A stretch of 49,058 nucleotides of DNA from an uncultured Clostridium sp. (GCA_900553695.1 USEM01000008.1:1-49058); one strand, 5' to 3'. Counted from the stretch's first letter, positions 28,198-37,197 are shown. Numbers and translations are program-made. The notes: generated from the sequence alone by a model not told the origin.

Positions 28198-28259
28198 AAT
28201 ATTAAATTGATAGAGCCAAAATCAAAATTGGCAGGAGAAAAAACAAAGGAGGAAGATAT

Positions 28260-28382
28260 ATGAACATAAGCTTTGTAAGCCTTGTGGCTGTATATATATA
28301 CACAGCCACTATATGTTCATTAGAAGATAAAACAAGCATATTTCCATATGCTTTATTAAAGTTGCATGCAAGAGATGGATAA
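28260..28382 (+). CDS. short hydrophobic peptide, unknown
   Basis: 40 residues beginning MNISFVSLVAVYIYTATICS, from ATG 28260 with a strong AAAGGAGG 8 bases upstream. The N-terminal half could span the membrane or act as a short signal-like peptide; the rest is polar. Its coding sequence contains a hairpin (GTGGCTGT/ACAGCCAC around an AT-rich loop, 28283-28308). Its last codons lie in the left arm of a terminator. It may be a leader peptide, a small toxin or a secreted peptide; nothing decides between them. Confidence 0.45.
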   Translation: MNISFVSLVAVYIYTATICSLEDKTSIFPYALLKLHARDG

Positions 28383-28396
28383 GTCCATCTCTTTTT
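28371..28396 (+). terminator. terminator overlapping the peptide stop
   Basis: Stem AGAGATGGA (28371-28379) and TCCATCTCT (28384-28392), then TTTTTG. Confidence 0.85.
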
Positions 28397-28494
28397 GTCA
28401 TGTGTTTTTACTAAATTTGTGTATTAATTAATTTAGTACAAGGACGACCGTCCAATCTCGTCCAAAGCATAGCAAAAATGTATTTAATACAAGA

Positions 28495-28517
28495 AAGTAG
28501 CCAAACGCAGGAGTTTT
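28495..28517 (-). repeat. dispersed intergenic repeat, copy 3 (inverted)
   Basis: Inverted copy of the 23-bp repeat, 48 bases before the pilin-like gene. Here it sits in a small hairpin (CCAAA/TTTGG). Confidence 0.7.
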
Positions 28518-28564
28518 GGCGGAATATAGGGTAAAGAAAAAAATAAAAAAGGAGAAAAGGAAAA

Positions 28565-29743
28565 ATGAAGAAAAATAAAGGTATAACACTAATAGCGTTA
28601 ATAATAACAATAGTAGTAATGCTAATATTAGTAGCAGTAAGTGTAAATGTATTAATAAAAAGTAACTTAATAGGAACGGCAGAAAGAACAGTAGATAAAT
28701 ACAAAACAGCATCAGAAGAAGAGGCAAAGGGTGGAGCAATAGAAATCAATGGTAAAAAATATGATTCAATAGAAGACTATATAAAGGAAAAGGAAGGAAT
28801 TTCAAATATACATAATTGGCAATATGTGAATGAAAATACTAGAGAAGAAATAAGATGTACATGCGAGCAATGTAAGGCATTTGAAGATGGAGATTCTACA
28901 GGTAGAACATTGAAAATAGGACAACAAATAGGAAAAAATGAATATAAAACAGCAAGTACAAGCATAAGCAAAGAAAAAAGTGGATATAGTTCAGATCAAA
29001 CAATAAATTTAAATAATGAAGAAACAAAATGGGTAGTTTTTGGGTATGAGGATAAAGATAAAGATGGCTTAAATGAGGTCTTGTTACTAACAACAGAACA
29101 CCCAACTAAAACAATGATTGCTCTATATGGGGCAGAAGGATATAATAATTGTATAGAAGAAATAAATAGAATGTGTAGAGAACTATATGGAACAAATGCA
29201 AGAGGAATGACAATAGAAGATGTAAATAATTGCTTGGGATATACACCAGGAAATTTAACCACAAAATTAAAAGATTTAGGAGATACGTGGACAGCAATAA
29301 AAAATTATAATTTAAATTCAAAATCAGGAGTTTTTTATGATCCAAGCAATCCTGAAGGAATAAAAGATAATGGAGCTACTTTAGGAGAATATGAACTAAA
29401 TGGATATAAATATGGAACAGGTGATATATCATCAAATATTTCTAATACAGCAAAAGCAATGATATTTGGAAATAAGTATAATAATTATTGCTTTTGGTTG
29501 GCTTCTCGTGGAGTTGATGTTCAAGGTAATAGCGTAGGCTTTGGTGCAAGGAGGGTGAATGAAGGTTCCGCAGGTCCTATAATGAGAGGACTTTTGTCTG
29601 AAGGTAATTCTTCTTTAGGTCTTACTGGGTTGGGCGCTAGAGTTTCTATTCGTGCTATACTTTCTCTAACATCTGAAATCCCAGTAGGAGGAGAAGTATT
29701 AGAATTCACAGGTAGATTTAGTGAGATAGGAGAGGATCTTTAA
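28565..29743 (+). CDS. prepilin-like protein with variable-looking C-terminal domain
   Basis: 392 residues. The N-terminus MKKNKGITLIALIITIVVML is a type IV prepilin leader and helix: cleavage after Gly, no Glu at +5. Residues 40-300 are polar. The C-terminal part (about 305-380) has WLASRGVDVQGNSVGFGARR, a glycine/serine-rich run and ARVSIRAILSL, resembling the C-terminal domain of many clostridial pilin-like proteins with a formylglycine/C-type-lectin-like look. From about 29500 the bases become richer in G and T, with codons such as TCT, CGT, GGT and GTT, unlike the A-rich upstream part. Ribosome binding site AGGAG. Surface display or secretion is inferred. Confidence 0.7.
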   Translation: MKKNKGITLIALIITIVVMLILVAVSVNVLIKSNLIGTAERTVDKYKTASEEEAKGGAIEINGKKYDSIEDYIKEKEGISNIHNWQYVNENTREEIRCTCEQCKAFEDGDSTGRTLKIGQQIGKNEYKTASTSISKEKSGYSSDQTINLNNEETKWVVFGYEDKDKDGLNEVLLLTTEHPTKTMIALYGAEGYNNCIEEINRMCRELYGTNARGMTIEDVNNCLGYTPGNLTTKLKDLGDTWTAIKNYNLNSKSGVFYDPSNPEGIKDNGATLGEYELNGYKYGTGDISSNISNTAKAMIFGNKYNNYCFWLASRGVDVQGNSVGFGARRVNEGSAGPIMRGLLSEGNSSLGLTGLGARVSIRAILSLTSEIPVGGEVLEFTGRFSEIGEDL

Positions 29744-29795
29744 GATAAATAGTGGGCTTGTTAATAATGAAATTTATTTATCGGTTTCTCATTTT

Positions 29796-29832
29796 GGATT
29801 TAGTAGTATTAAATATTACTAAATCCTTATTT
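29796..29832 (+). terminator. terminator of the pilin-like gene
   Basis: Stem GGATTTAGTA and TACTAAATCC (29796-29826), then a T-rich run. Confidence 0.75.
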
Positions 29833-29913
29833 TACTTAAATGGAAGTTTTAAAAAAATAATTTAAAGGCACCATATTTCATACGTAAATGCTACTTTATA
29901 AAGAGCATTTTAT

Positions 29914-29942
29914 TTGACAAATCTTCCTTTTTGCTGTAAAAT
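29914..29942 (+). promoter_or_regulatory. promoter of gdpP
   Basis: TTGACA (29914-29919), a 17-base spacer and TAAAAT (29937-29942), 30 bases before the start. Confidence 0.7.
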
Positions 29943-29972
29943 ATATAAGTGATAAAAAGGAGAGATATTTTT

Positions 29973-31976
29973 ATGTCGAATTATAATATTAAGGCATTAG
30001 AAAAAGTGGAATCTAAAACTAAAATCTACTTAATAATCATTGCAATTCTACTTATAATGCTTTGTATAAGTAATATAGCGTTTATTATACCATCAATTGT
30101 TTTGTATACTGGTATAATTTTATACACTATATGGGTATATAACAAAAGAAAAGGTGAACTTTCTAGCTACATTAATGATATTACCTATTCAGTAGATTCA
30201 GCTGCTAAGAATACCTTAATTAATTCTCCATTCCCTTTAATAATATTAGAAACAACAGGAAACGTTATTTGGAGAAGTTCAACATTTAATAAGGAATTTG
30301 CAAATGTTGGCATTAATGCGTATATTGATGATTTATCAAAAGAAATCAAGAAAGAAATTGAGAATAATAATTTCGAAGTTGATAAAAAACTTACTATAAA
30401 TAATAAAATATACCATGTAATTGGAGATTATATAAAGTCAAAGAAGAAAGATAGAAAAAAAGAAACTAAATATATGGTTACTCTTTACTTTATAGATATA
30501 ACAGATGAAGTTGAACTTATGAATAAATACAACAATGCTAAAACTTGTATGGGAATAGTAATGCTTGATAATTATGAGGAAATTATACAAAGAATATCAG
30601 AAGAAAACAAACCACAAACAATTGCTGCAATTGAGAAAAAGCTATATGAATGGGCAAGTGCAAGTGGTGGAGTAATGATAAAAAAAGAAAGAGATACTTA
30701 TGTATATGTTTTTGAACAACAATATCTTCAAGAAATGGAAAACAACAAATTTACAATACTAGATGAAATAAAAGAAATTGAAACTGAAGAAGGAATGCCA
30801 ATAACACTAAGTATTGCAATTTCAAATGAAGGTAAAACAAATTATGAAAAATATGAGTCTGCTTCAGTTGCAATGGATATAGCCTTAGGAAGAGGTGGAG
30901 ACCAAGCAGTAATTAGACAAGATGGTAAATATGTATTCTTTGGTGGTAAGGCTCAAGAAGTTGAAAAGAGAACTAAAGTTAAAGCCAGAGTTATATCACA
31001 TGCATTAGAAGAATTAATAAAAAAATCTGATAATGTAATGGTAATGGGACATATGAATGGAGACATAGATTCAATAGGTTCAAGCTTAGGTATATATAGA
31101 CTTGCTAAAACTTTTGAAAAAGAAGCATATATAGTAAACAATACTTATGGCTTAACTCTTGCAAACTTTATTGTAACACTAAAGCAAGAAGGATATAAAG
31201 ATGTAATATTAGATAAAACAGAAGCAATGAACAAAATAACACCAAATACCTTACTTGTAATAGTAGATACACATAAAAGAAGCTATGTTGAAGTTCCAGA
31301 GTTACTAGAAAAAACAGAAAAAATAGTAATAATTGACCATCATAGAAAGTCAGAAGATTTTATAGAAAATGCGATATTAACATTCCATGAAGCATATGCA
31401 TCATCAGCATCAGAGTTAGTTACAGAAATAGTAGAATATGCAACACAAGAAGTTACATTAGAACAAATTGAAGCAGAAAGTTTATATGCAGGAATAATGA
31501 TGGATACCAAAAACTTTACTTTTAAAACAGGTGTAAGAACTTTTGAAGCTGCAGCATATTTAAGAAAATATGGAATTGATATTATAAAAGTAAAAAAATG
31601 GTTCCAAAGCGACTTAGAAAGTTATACAGTAATTGCAGAAATAGTTAAAAATGCAGAAATAATAAACGACTCGATAGGTATTTCTGTATATGAAGAAAAA
31701 GATAAAAATGCAAACCTAATTTGTGCAAAAGCAGCAGATGAATTACTTACAATAAGCAATATTTCAGCATCATTTGTACTTGGAAGAATGGGAGATAAAG
31801 TTTGTATAAGTGGTCGTTCAATAGGAGATATAAATGTTCAAGTTATATTAGAAAAATTAGGTGGTGGAGGACATATAACACTTGCCGGAGCACAAGTTGA
31901 AGGTATGACATTAGAAGAAGCAAAAACAGAATTAATAATTAGAATTAATGAATATTTTGCAGAAAATAATTTTTAA
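29973..31976 (+). CDS. gdpP: GdpP-type cyclic-di-AMP phosphodiesterase
   Basis: 667 residues. Two N-terminal transmembrane helices (about 17-55), a PAS-like domain (65-150), a degenerate GGDEF domain (165-300), a DHH domain with GHMNGDIDSIGSSLGI (near 357) and IIDHHRK (near 453), and DHHA1 with the GGGGH motif near 629. The family hydrolyses cyclic di-AMP to pApA, controlling potassium homeostasis and wall stress. ATG 29973 is chosen from AAGGAGAG upstream; an 8-codon extension is unsupported. Second-messenger specificity is from family knowledge. Confidence 0.93.
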   Translation: MSNYNIKALEKVESKTKIYLIIIAILLIMLCISNIAFIIPSIVLYTGIILYTIWVYNKRKGELSSYINDITYSVDSAAKNTLINSPFPLIILETTGNVIWRSSTFNKEFANVGINAYIDDLSKEIKKEIENNNFEVDKKLTINNKIYHVIGDYIKSKKKDRKKETKYMVTLYFIDITDEVELMNKYNNAKTCMGIVMLDNYEEIIQRISEENKPQTIAAIEKKLYEWASASGGVMIKKERDTYVYVFEQQYLQEMENNKFTILDEIKEIETEEGMPITLSIAISNEGKTNYEKYESASVAMDIALGRGGDQAVIRQDGKYVFFGGKAQEVEKRTKVKARVISHALEELIKKSDNVMVMGHMNGDIDSIGSSLGIYRLAKTFEKEAYIVNNTYGLTLANFIVTLKQEGYKDVILDKTEAMNKITPNTLLVIVDTHKRSYVEVPELLEKTEKIVIIDHHRKSEDFIENAILTFHEAYASSASELVTEIVEYATQEVTLEQIEAESLYAGIMMDTKNFTFKTGVRTFEAAAYLRKYGIDIIKVKKWFQSDLESYTVIAEIVKNAEIINDSIGISVYEEKDKNANLICAKAADELLTISNISASFVLGRMGDKVCISGRSIGDINVQVILEKLGGGGHITLAGAQVEGMTLEEAKTELIIRINEYFAENNF

Positions 31977-31982
31977 CAAAGG

Positions 31983-32030
31983 AAAAAGACAAGGGGACGT
32001 TGGTATTTATCTTGCCCTCCTGTCTTTTCT
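31983..32030 (+). terminator. imperfect terminator after gdpP
   Basis: AAAAGACAAGGGG (from 31983) can pair with CCCTCCTGTCTTTT (to about 32028) with a bulge, followed by T-rich sequence. Confidence 0.6.
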
Positions 32031-32150
32031 TGTTAAAATAGCTCGAGCTTTGTAAAAAACTTTTTGGACTAGCATACCAAATATGACAAAAAAATTAACA
32101 AAGAAGTAGTATAATGTATTAAATAAAGTAAAACGAAAGGAAGAAAAGTA

Positions 32151-34323
32151 ATGTTTCAAAACGTTATAAATCAAAATCAAGTTGAACAAGAAGAAATTAA
32201 ACCAAGAAAAATAAACTTTAAAGAGTTATTTAAAATAAATGATATAGTTTTATATGCAATAGCTTTTCTAGTATCAATGGTGAATTTTAATGATATTTCT
32301 CCATTTGGACTAGCTATATTTGCAGCAGCATGTAGCAACAAAATTCCAGTTGGAATTTTATATGTTGCAGTAGCTTTAGGTTCACTTATTGGTGGAGGAA
32401 TAAATGGTATATTAACATTCTTAGTTACATCATTACTTTTTGTAGCTTTGATTTTAATTTTTAGACCAAGACTTAAGAATATAGATAAAAATGAAAAGCA
32501 AAAGTTAGGAATTTTTGTTGCTGTTTCAGCATTTGCAGTTCAAGCAAGTAAAATGTTTTTTACAATGTTTTTAGTTTATGATTTAATTTCAAGCATTGCA
32601 CTAGGTATAATTACATATATCTTTTATAAAATATTTGCAAACTCTATTATTGTTATAAATCAATATGGAATAAAAAAAGCATTTGCAATAGAAGAAGTAA
32701 TGGGAGCAAGTTTACTTGTTTCAATTGCTTTATGTGCTTTTAGCAAATTACATGTATTTGGTTTTTCAATAACAAACATTTTTAGCATAATGTTAGTTCT
32801 ATTCTTAGGTTGGAAAAATGGCATGTTAGTTGGTGGAACAGCTGGAATTACAATAGGAATGGTACTTGGTATAATAAACTCTACAAGCCCAGTTCTTGTT
32901 GCATCTTACGCAATATCTGGTATGATAGCAGGAGTATTAAACAAACTTGGAAAGCCACGGTGTAATTATTGGTTTTTGTGCAGGAAATGCAATACTTACA
33001 TATGTTGTAAATGGAAACACTGTACCAATAATTACAATTAGAGAAATATTAATTGCATCACTTGGTTTACTTGCTATTCCAAAAGAAGTTGGTATAGATA
33101 TAACAGAAATTATTAATAACACAAAATGCTTGCCAACAACAGCAGGAGTAATAGAAGAAAAGAAGCAAACAGCAAATAAACTAAATAGTGTTTCTGAAAC
33201 AATACTTCAAATGGCAAGAAGTTATGATAGTTCAGCTCAAAACACTTTAGATGAACAGATAGATGATGAAAGCAAGAAAACTTTTAAAGAAGAAGTTTTA
33301 AATAGCTTAGAAGATATAGAGGACAACCTTTTATATGATGACATATTGCTAAATGATGATGAGATATTAGATAACTGTTTTAAAATTCTTGAAGAGAAAG
33401 AGGAAATTACAATAGACGAACTAATAGAAATATTAGAAAAGGCAAATAGATATAAACTTGCAAAAGATAGTGCAGAAAATGACTTAGAGGAAATTAGAAA
33501 AATAATAAATAGTACATACAGAATAAACAAGCTAAATACTATTTGGAAACATAAAGAAGCAAGCAACAAAAAGGTACTTGCTAATCAACTAGGAGGGGTT
33601 TCAAAAGTTATTTCTTCACTTGCAGATGATATTAAAACAGAGGAAAAATTAGAGCCTTCAAAACCAAAATTCAAACTAATAATCGGCGAAGCAGAAGCTA
33701 CTAAAAATAAAAGTGAAGTATCTGGAGATAGTAACATTAGAACAAAACTACATGATGGCAAATACATGTTAGCAATAAGTGATGGAATGGGTTCTGGTGA
33801 AAAGGCAAAGAAAAGCAGCTTAACAGTTATCCAAATGCTTAAAAGACTACTTACAACAGGCTTTGATAATGATGTTTCAATAGGGCTAATAAATTCAGCA
33901 GTAACACTTAATTCAAATGATGAAACTTATGCAACAATTGATATTTCAATATTAGATTTAAGCACTGGAAATATCGAATTTGTAAAAAACGGAGCTTGCC
34001 CAACTTTTGTTAAATCTGGAAGTAATGTTGAAGTTGTAAAAGCAGTATCATTCCCAGCAGGCGTGCTAGATAAAATAGACCTAGTTGTGTATGATAAAGA
34101 CCTTAAAGAAAATGACATAATTATAATGTGTAGTGATGGAATAATAGAATCAAACACAGAATGCAAAAACAAGGAATTATGGCTAAAAGAACTGCTAGAA
34201 AATTTAAAAACTGATGATGTTCAAAAAATATCAGATATAATTTTGCAAGAGGCAATAGACAATGGTTTTGGAATTGCAAAAGATGATATGACAGTTATTG
34301 TTGCAAAACTTGTTTCAATATAG
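32151..34323 (+). CDS. spoIIE: stage II sporulation protein E, one +1 frameshift
   Basis: Membrane-bound PP2C-type phosphatase that dephosphorylates SpoIIAA in the forespore and so activates sigma-F. Residues 25-330 form about ten transmembrane helices; residues 330-520 are a regulatory and oligomerisation region; 520-723 is the PP2C domain with AISDGMGSGEKAKKSS near 543 and MCSDGIIES. The +1 shift at 32958 falls within the membrane domain (LGKPGVIIGFCAGNA). Zero-frame reading ends at 33041 with a 296-residue membrane fragment lacking the phosphatase. Restored length is about 723, somewhat below the Bacillus protein. Ribosome binding site AAGGAAG. Confidence 0.92.
32958..32961 (+). other. recoding site CGG-T, spoIIE
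   Basis: Zero frame AAG CCA CGG TGT ends at 33041. Dropping C32958 gives CCA GGT GTA ATT and continues the membrane domain to the phosphatase. Confidence 0.85.
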
Positions 34324-34326
34324 AAT

Positions 34327-34366
34327 AAATCACCATTAATAGATAAAACTATTAATGGTGATTTTT
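34327..34366 (+). terminator. terminator after spoIIE; its right arm carries the next SD
   Basis: A 16-bp stem, AAATCACCATTAATAG (34327-34342) and CTATTAATGGTGATTT (34349-34364), with loop ATAAAA and T-run. GGTGAT in the right arm is an SD six bases before ATG 34369. A possible promoter (TTGTTG 34298, TAGAAT 34321, 17-base spacer) overlaps the spoIIE end. Confidence 0.8.
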
Positions 34367-34368
34367 GT

Positions 34369-34611
34369 ATGAAAACGGTTTTCCTAAAAAGTTATAATGA
34401 TAAAAAAAGTTTTAAGATATTTGAAAGCTTCGGAGCTGAAGCAAGAGTGATTGAAGACTTAGAAAGAACTGATGAAACAATAAAAAGCTTAGTTCAAAAC
34501 AACTACAAAACAATAGTAATGACAAGTGAAGTTGCAGGCTTCTCAGAGAGCATTATAAAAAAGTATAACAAAAGGGATGATATAAAAATAATAATAGCTC
34601 CGCCTAAATAA
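34369..34611 (+). CDS. small V-type ATPase subunit F-like protein
   Basis: 80 residues resembling a shortened V/A-type ATP synthase subunit F fold: KSFKIFESFGAEARVIEDLE, an alternating helix, then YKTIVMTSEVAGFSESIIKKY and an IIIAP end that matches the terminal strand. No other ATPase subunits are near, so it is an orphan of unknown function. The only ribosome binding site (GGTGAT) lies within the spoIIE terminator hairpin. Similarity is fold-level and tentative. Confidence 0.5.
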   Translation: MKTVFLKSYNDKKSFKIFESFGAEARVIEDLERTDETIKSLVQNNYKTIVMTSEVAGFSESIIKKYNKRDDIKIIIAPPK

Positions 34612-34676
34612 AAATGTATAAAAAAAAACAATTATGGAAAAAATTATTTAAGAGAAATTTTTAGGAGGTAGGGAAT

Positions 34677-35018
34677 ATGGAGCAAGAGCAAATGAAGAAC
34701 ATTGTTGTTCTTAAAAATTTGCCATCAAATATTATAGATGAGGCATTTGTAATTTTGAAGAGCAACACTAAAATTAAATCATTAGAAAGAGTTGATAAAA
34801 ATAACCATATTCAAGAAGAACAGCGAAAAGAGGATGATTATATTGTAAGAGAAGCGGAAATGTTAATTAGCAATTACATTTCAAGAATAGAAAAACCAAG
34901 AGAAGAAAGATATAGCAAAACAAAGCAAATAGAATTAAAATATAAAAGACTAAAATTAATTACCATTATATTAAGTTTTGTGGTATTAGTAAATGCGATA
35001 ATTAGCATAATTGCTTAA
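34677..35018 (+). CDS. small tail-anchored protein of unknown function
   Basis: 113 residues, not recognised. The N-terminal part is mixed (NIVVLKNLPSNIIDEAFVIL), the middle is charged and probably helical (60-90), and the C-terminus is one hydrophobic helix (about 93-112), so it is probably a tail-anchored membrane protein with the bulk in the cytoplasm. An excellent AGGAGG lies 8 bases upstream. It lies between the subunit F-like gene and spoIVFA, which suggests but does not show a sporulation link. Confidence 0.6.
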   Translation: MEQEQMKNIVVLKNLPSNIIDEAFVILKSNTKIKSLERVDKNNHIQEEQRKEDDYIVREAEMLISNYISRIEKPREERYSKTKQIELKYKRLKLITIILSFVVLVNAIISIIA

Positions 35019-35086
35019 GAGTTCTAAACCTTGTATTTTTAGAATATATTTTACAAATGTATTCTAAGATTATGAGGTGTTTTTTT

Positions 35087-35992
35087 ATGGAAAGAGTCTT
35101 AAGTCAAGATGAAAGAATAAGAAGAGCAGAAGAAATATATGCAAGAAGGAGAATGCAAACACAAGCAAGAAGCAGTGCTACAGTAAATGTTGAAGAAAAC
35201 CAAGAACAAAAAATCACAAAAAAGTTGATAATTCAATTTATGGTATGCTTGAGCTTATATGGAGCTTTCTTTGCTATGAAAAATCTTCCAAATATTGTGT
35301 CTCCAGAAGTAATGTATAAGATTTCAGATATACTAGAATATGATATTAATATTCAAGAACTTTCTAAAAACATTAATAGTTTTATAAATAAAGAGGCGAA
35401 AAAAACAGAAAACAAAGAAAATGAGTTTGTTGAAGAAACTTTATCTGCAACAGATAGCCCGGAGCAAACTACAGAAACTTTACCAGCAGAACAAGAAAAT
35501 ACTGCTCAGCCAGAAGAAACAACTGAAGCAGTAGAAGAAACGACTGCTCAAGTTGATATAAGCACATTAACACCAATGGAAGTAAATGCTCTTTTTGTTA
35601 AAACAAATTACTCACTTATAAAACCGTTAGAAGGAGAAATAACATCAAGATTTGGGCATAGAGAGCCAACCGTTCCAACTGTTCCTAAAAATCATACAGG
35701 AATAGATATTGCAGAAGATATTGGCAAAATTATTGTTGCATCAATGGAGGGAGATGTTACTCTTGTTTCAAGTGAAGGGGACTATGGAAATCATATAAAA
35801 ATCACAAACGGGGAAGTTACTACAGTGTACGCACATTGTAGTAAGATATATGTAAAAGAGGGAGAACATATAGTTCAGGGACAACAAATAGCTGAAGTTG
35901 GCGCAACAGGCAATGTGACTGGACCACATTTGCATTTTGAAATAAGAAGAAATAATGAGTATATAGACCCAGATTTAGTTCTACAATTTTAG
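35087..35992 (+). CDS. spoIVFA: SpoIVFA-like M23-fold membrane protein
   Basis: 301 residues: basic N-terminal cytoplasmic part (1-50), one transmembrane helix (about 51-70), an acidic Glu/Thr-rich linker (100-165), and a C-terminal LytM/M23 domain (180-301) with SRFGHRE, NHTGIDIAED, GNHIKITNG, VYAHCSKI and GPHLHFEIRRN. Many metal ligands of active M23 peptidases appear present. The next gene encodes a SpoIVFB-type protease; in Bacillus SpoIVFA holds SpoIVFB inactive in the mother-cell membrane, so the pair is read as spoIVFA-spoIVFB. ATG 35087 follows GAGGTG; a 10-codon extension is unsupported. Confidence 0.8.
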   Translation: MERVLSQDERIRRAEEIYARRRMQTQARSSATVNVEENQEQKITKKLIIQFMVCLSLYGAFFAMKNLPNIVSPEVMYKISDILEYDINIQELSKNINSFINKEAKKTENKENEFVEETLSATDSPEQTTETLPAEQENTAQPEETTEAVEETTAQVDISTLTPMEVNALFVKTNYSLIKPLEGEITSRFGHREPTVPTVPKNHTGIDIAEDIGKIIVASMEGDVTLVSSEGDYGNHIKITNGEVTTVYAHCSKIYVKEGEHIVQGQQIAEVGATGNVTGPHLHFEIRRNNEYIDPDLVLQF

Positions 35993-36003
35993 GAGATGAG
36001 TAA

Positions 36004-36621
36004 TTGAAAATTAAAATCAATATACAGATTTTTGCAATAGCACTAGTCTTAATTCTAACTAAACAAATTGAAGTCTATGCATGGCTTATGCTATTTGCTT
36101 TGATTCATGAGCTGGCACATATGTGTGCTGGCCTAAGCTTAAAACTAAAACCTAAAGCTCTTGAGGTTCAAGCTTTTGGAATAAGCATTGTATTTGAAAG
36201 CTTTGAAAATTTGGAGAAAAATAAGATCATCATTGCAAGTGCTGGGCCATTCATTAATATACTAATTGCAATATTAGTTAGTTTTATACATATAAAAGCA
36301 AGTAGTATTATAGTAAATACAAATGTATTACTTGCTATTTTAAACCTAGTACCAATATATCCATTGGATGGAGGTAGAATTTTACATGCAATTATTTGTT
36401 TGAAAAATGGAAAGAAAATTGCAGATGAAGTTGTATATAAGACATCAAATGCTTTGGTGATTGTTATGACGGCACTTTCTAGCATTTTAATTCTAGTATA
36501 TAAAAATATTGGTTTGTTCCTCATAATAGCATATCTTTGGGTAATTGTATTGAAGGAGAATAAGAGGTATTTATTAAAAAAAAGAATTAATAATGTACTA
36601 GAAAAACAAAAAAATGCTTGA
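36004..36621 (+). CDS. spoIVFB: SpoIVFB-like site-2 metalloprotease
   Basis: 205-residue intramembrane zinc protease of the M50B family. It has HELAH (near 36-40, the HExxH motif) in a helix, the GISIVFES beta segment, SAGPFINILIA, and the second motif NLVPIYPLDGGRIL with the Asp ligand. In Bacillus this enzyme cleaves pro-sigma-K. TTG start 36004 with AGGAGATG upstream, 11 bases after the spoIVFA stop. Shorter than Bacillus SpoIVFB and with no visible CBS domain. Function follows from the pair arrangement. Confidence 0.85.
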   Translation: MKIKINIQIFAIALVLILTKQIEVYAWLMLFALIHELAHMCAGLSLKLKPKALEVQAFGISIVFESFENLEKNKIIIASAGPFINILIAILVSFIHIKASSIIVNTNVLLAILNLVPIYPLDGGRILHAIICLKNGKKIADEVVYKTSNALVIVMTALSSILILVYKNIGLFLIIAYLWVIVLKENKRYLLKKRINNVLEKQKNA

Positions 36622-36683
36622 CTTTTTTTCTATTAAGTGTGAAAATAAATATAGTAGTATATGAGAATTTAAAGGAGGAACTA

Positions 36684-37121
36684 ATGAAAAAATTTTTAAA
36701 AAGTCAAAGGGGAGTTACTTTGACAATATTGGTTATAACAATAATTGTAATTGCTATACTCACAGGTGCATCTATAAGGAAGATGGATACTGGGAAAGAT
36801 ATTAGAAATTATAACTATATGTGTGCTGATATTGAGCTTTTGAAAAGTAAGGTACTTGCTTATTATAATGAGAATGGTGGGGCTCCAGTTACTGGAACTG
36901 CTTTTAATGCAAAGTCTACTATAGGTTCTCAAGCAAGTTCTAGGGATAATGATAATTATTATGCAATAGATTTAAATAAATTATATAATATAACCTTAAA
37001 CTATGGTGGAGGAACTATAGGTAATGGAGATGTTTATATTGTTAATGAGCAAAGTCTAGAGGTATATTATCTAAATGGAGTAGATTTTGAAGGTATAACT
37101 TATTATGCAAAAAAGAAGTGA
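36684..37121 (+). CDS. type IV pilin-like protein
   Basis: 145 residues. It has a prepilin leader and helix (MKKFLKSQRGVTLTILVITI; cleavage expected after Gly10, no Glu at +5), then a small soluble head with Gly/Asn/Tyr-rich segments. The N-terminus matches that of the gene at 28565, but the C-terminal domain differs and lacks the lectin-like end. No pilus assembly genes are in the window. AAAGGAGG lies 7 bases before ATG. It may be a pseudopilin or a secreted protein using the same export signal. Confidence 0.7.
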   Translation: MKKFLKSQRGVTLTILVITIIVIAILTGASIRKMDTGKDIRNYNYMCADIELLKSKVLAYYNENGGAPVTGTAFNAKSTIGSQASSRDNDNYYAIDLNKLYNITLNYGGGTIGNGDVYIVNEQSLEVYYLNGVDFEGITYYAKKK

Positions 37122-37197
37122 AAAGTTTAAAATTATATTGACTTAATTAATACAAATATGTTATTATACAAATGTAAAAAGTTTATGAGGTGATAAA

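Noticed and set aside
8899..28517. CRISPR array
   Set aside because: Only three copies, many kilobases apart and in both orientations, with no cas genes.
28565..29743. Diversity-generating retroelement target
   Set aside because: The lectin-like end and compositional patch fit, but no reverse transcriptase, accessory gene or template repeat is in the window.
36168..36524. 118-codon minus-strand ORF within spoIVFB
   Set aside because: Antisense shadow of a gene with clear metalloprotease motifs.
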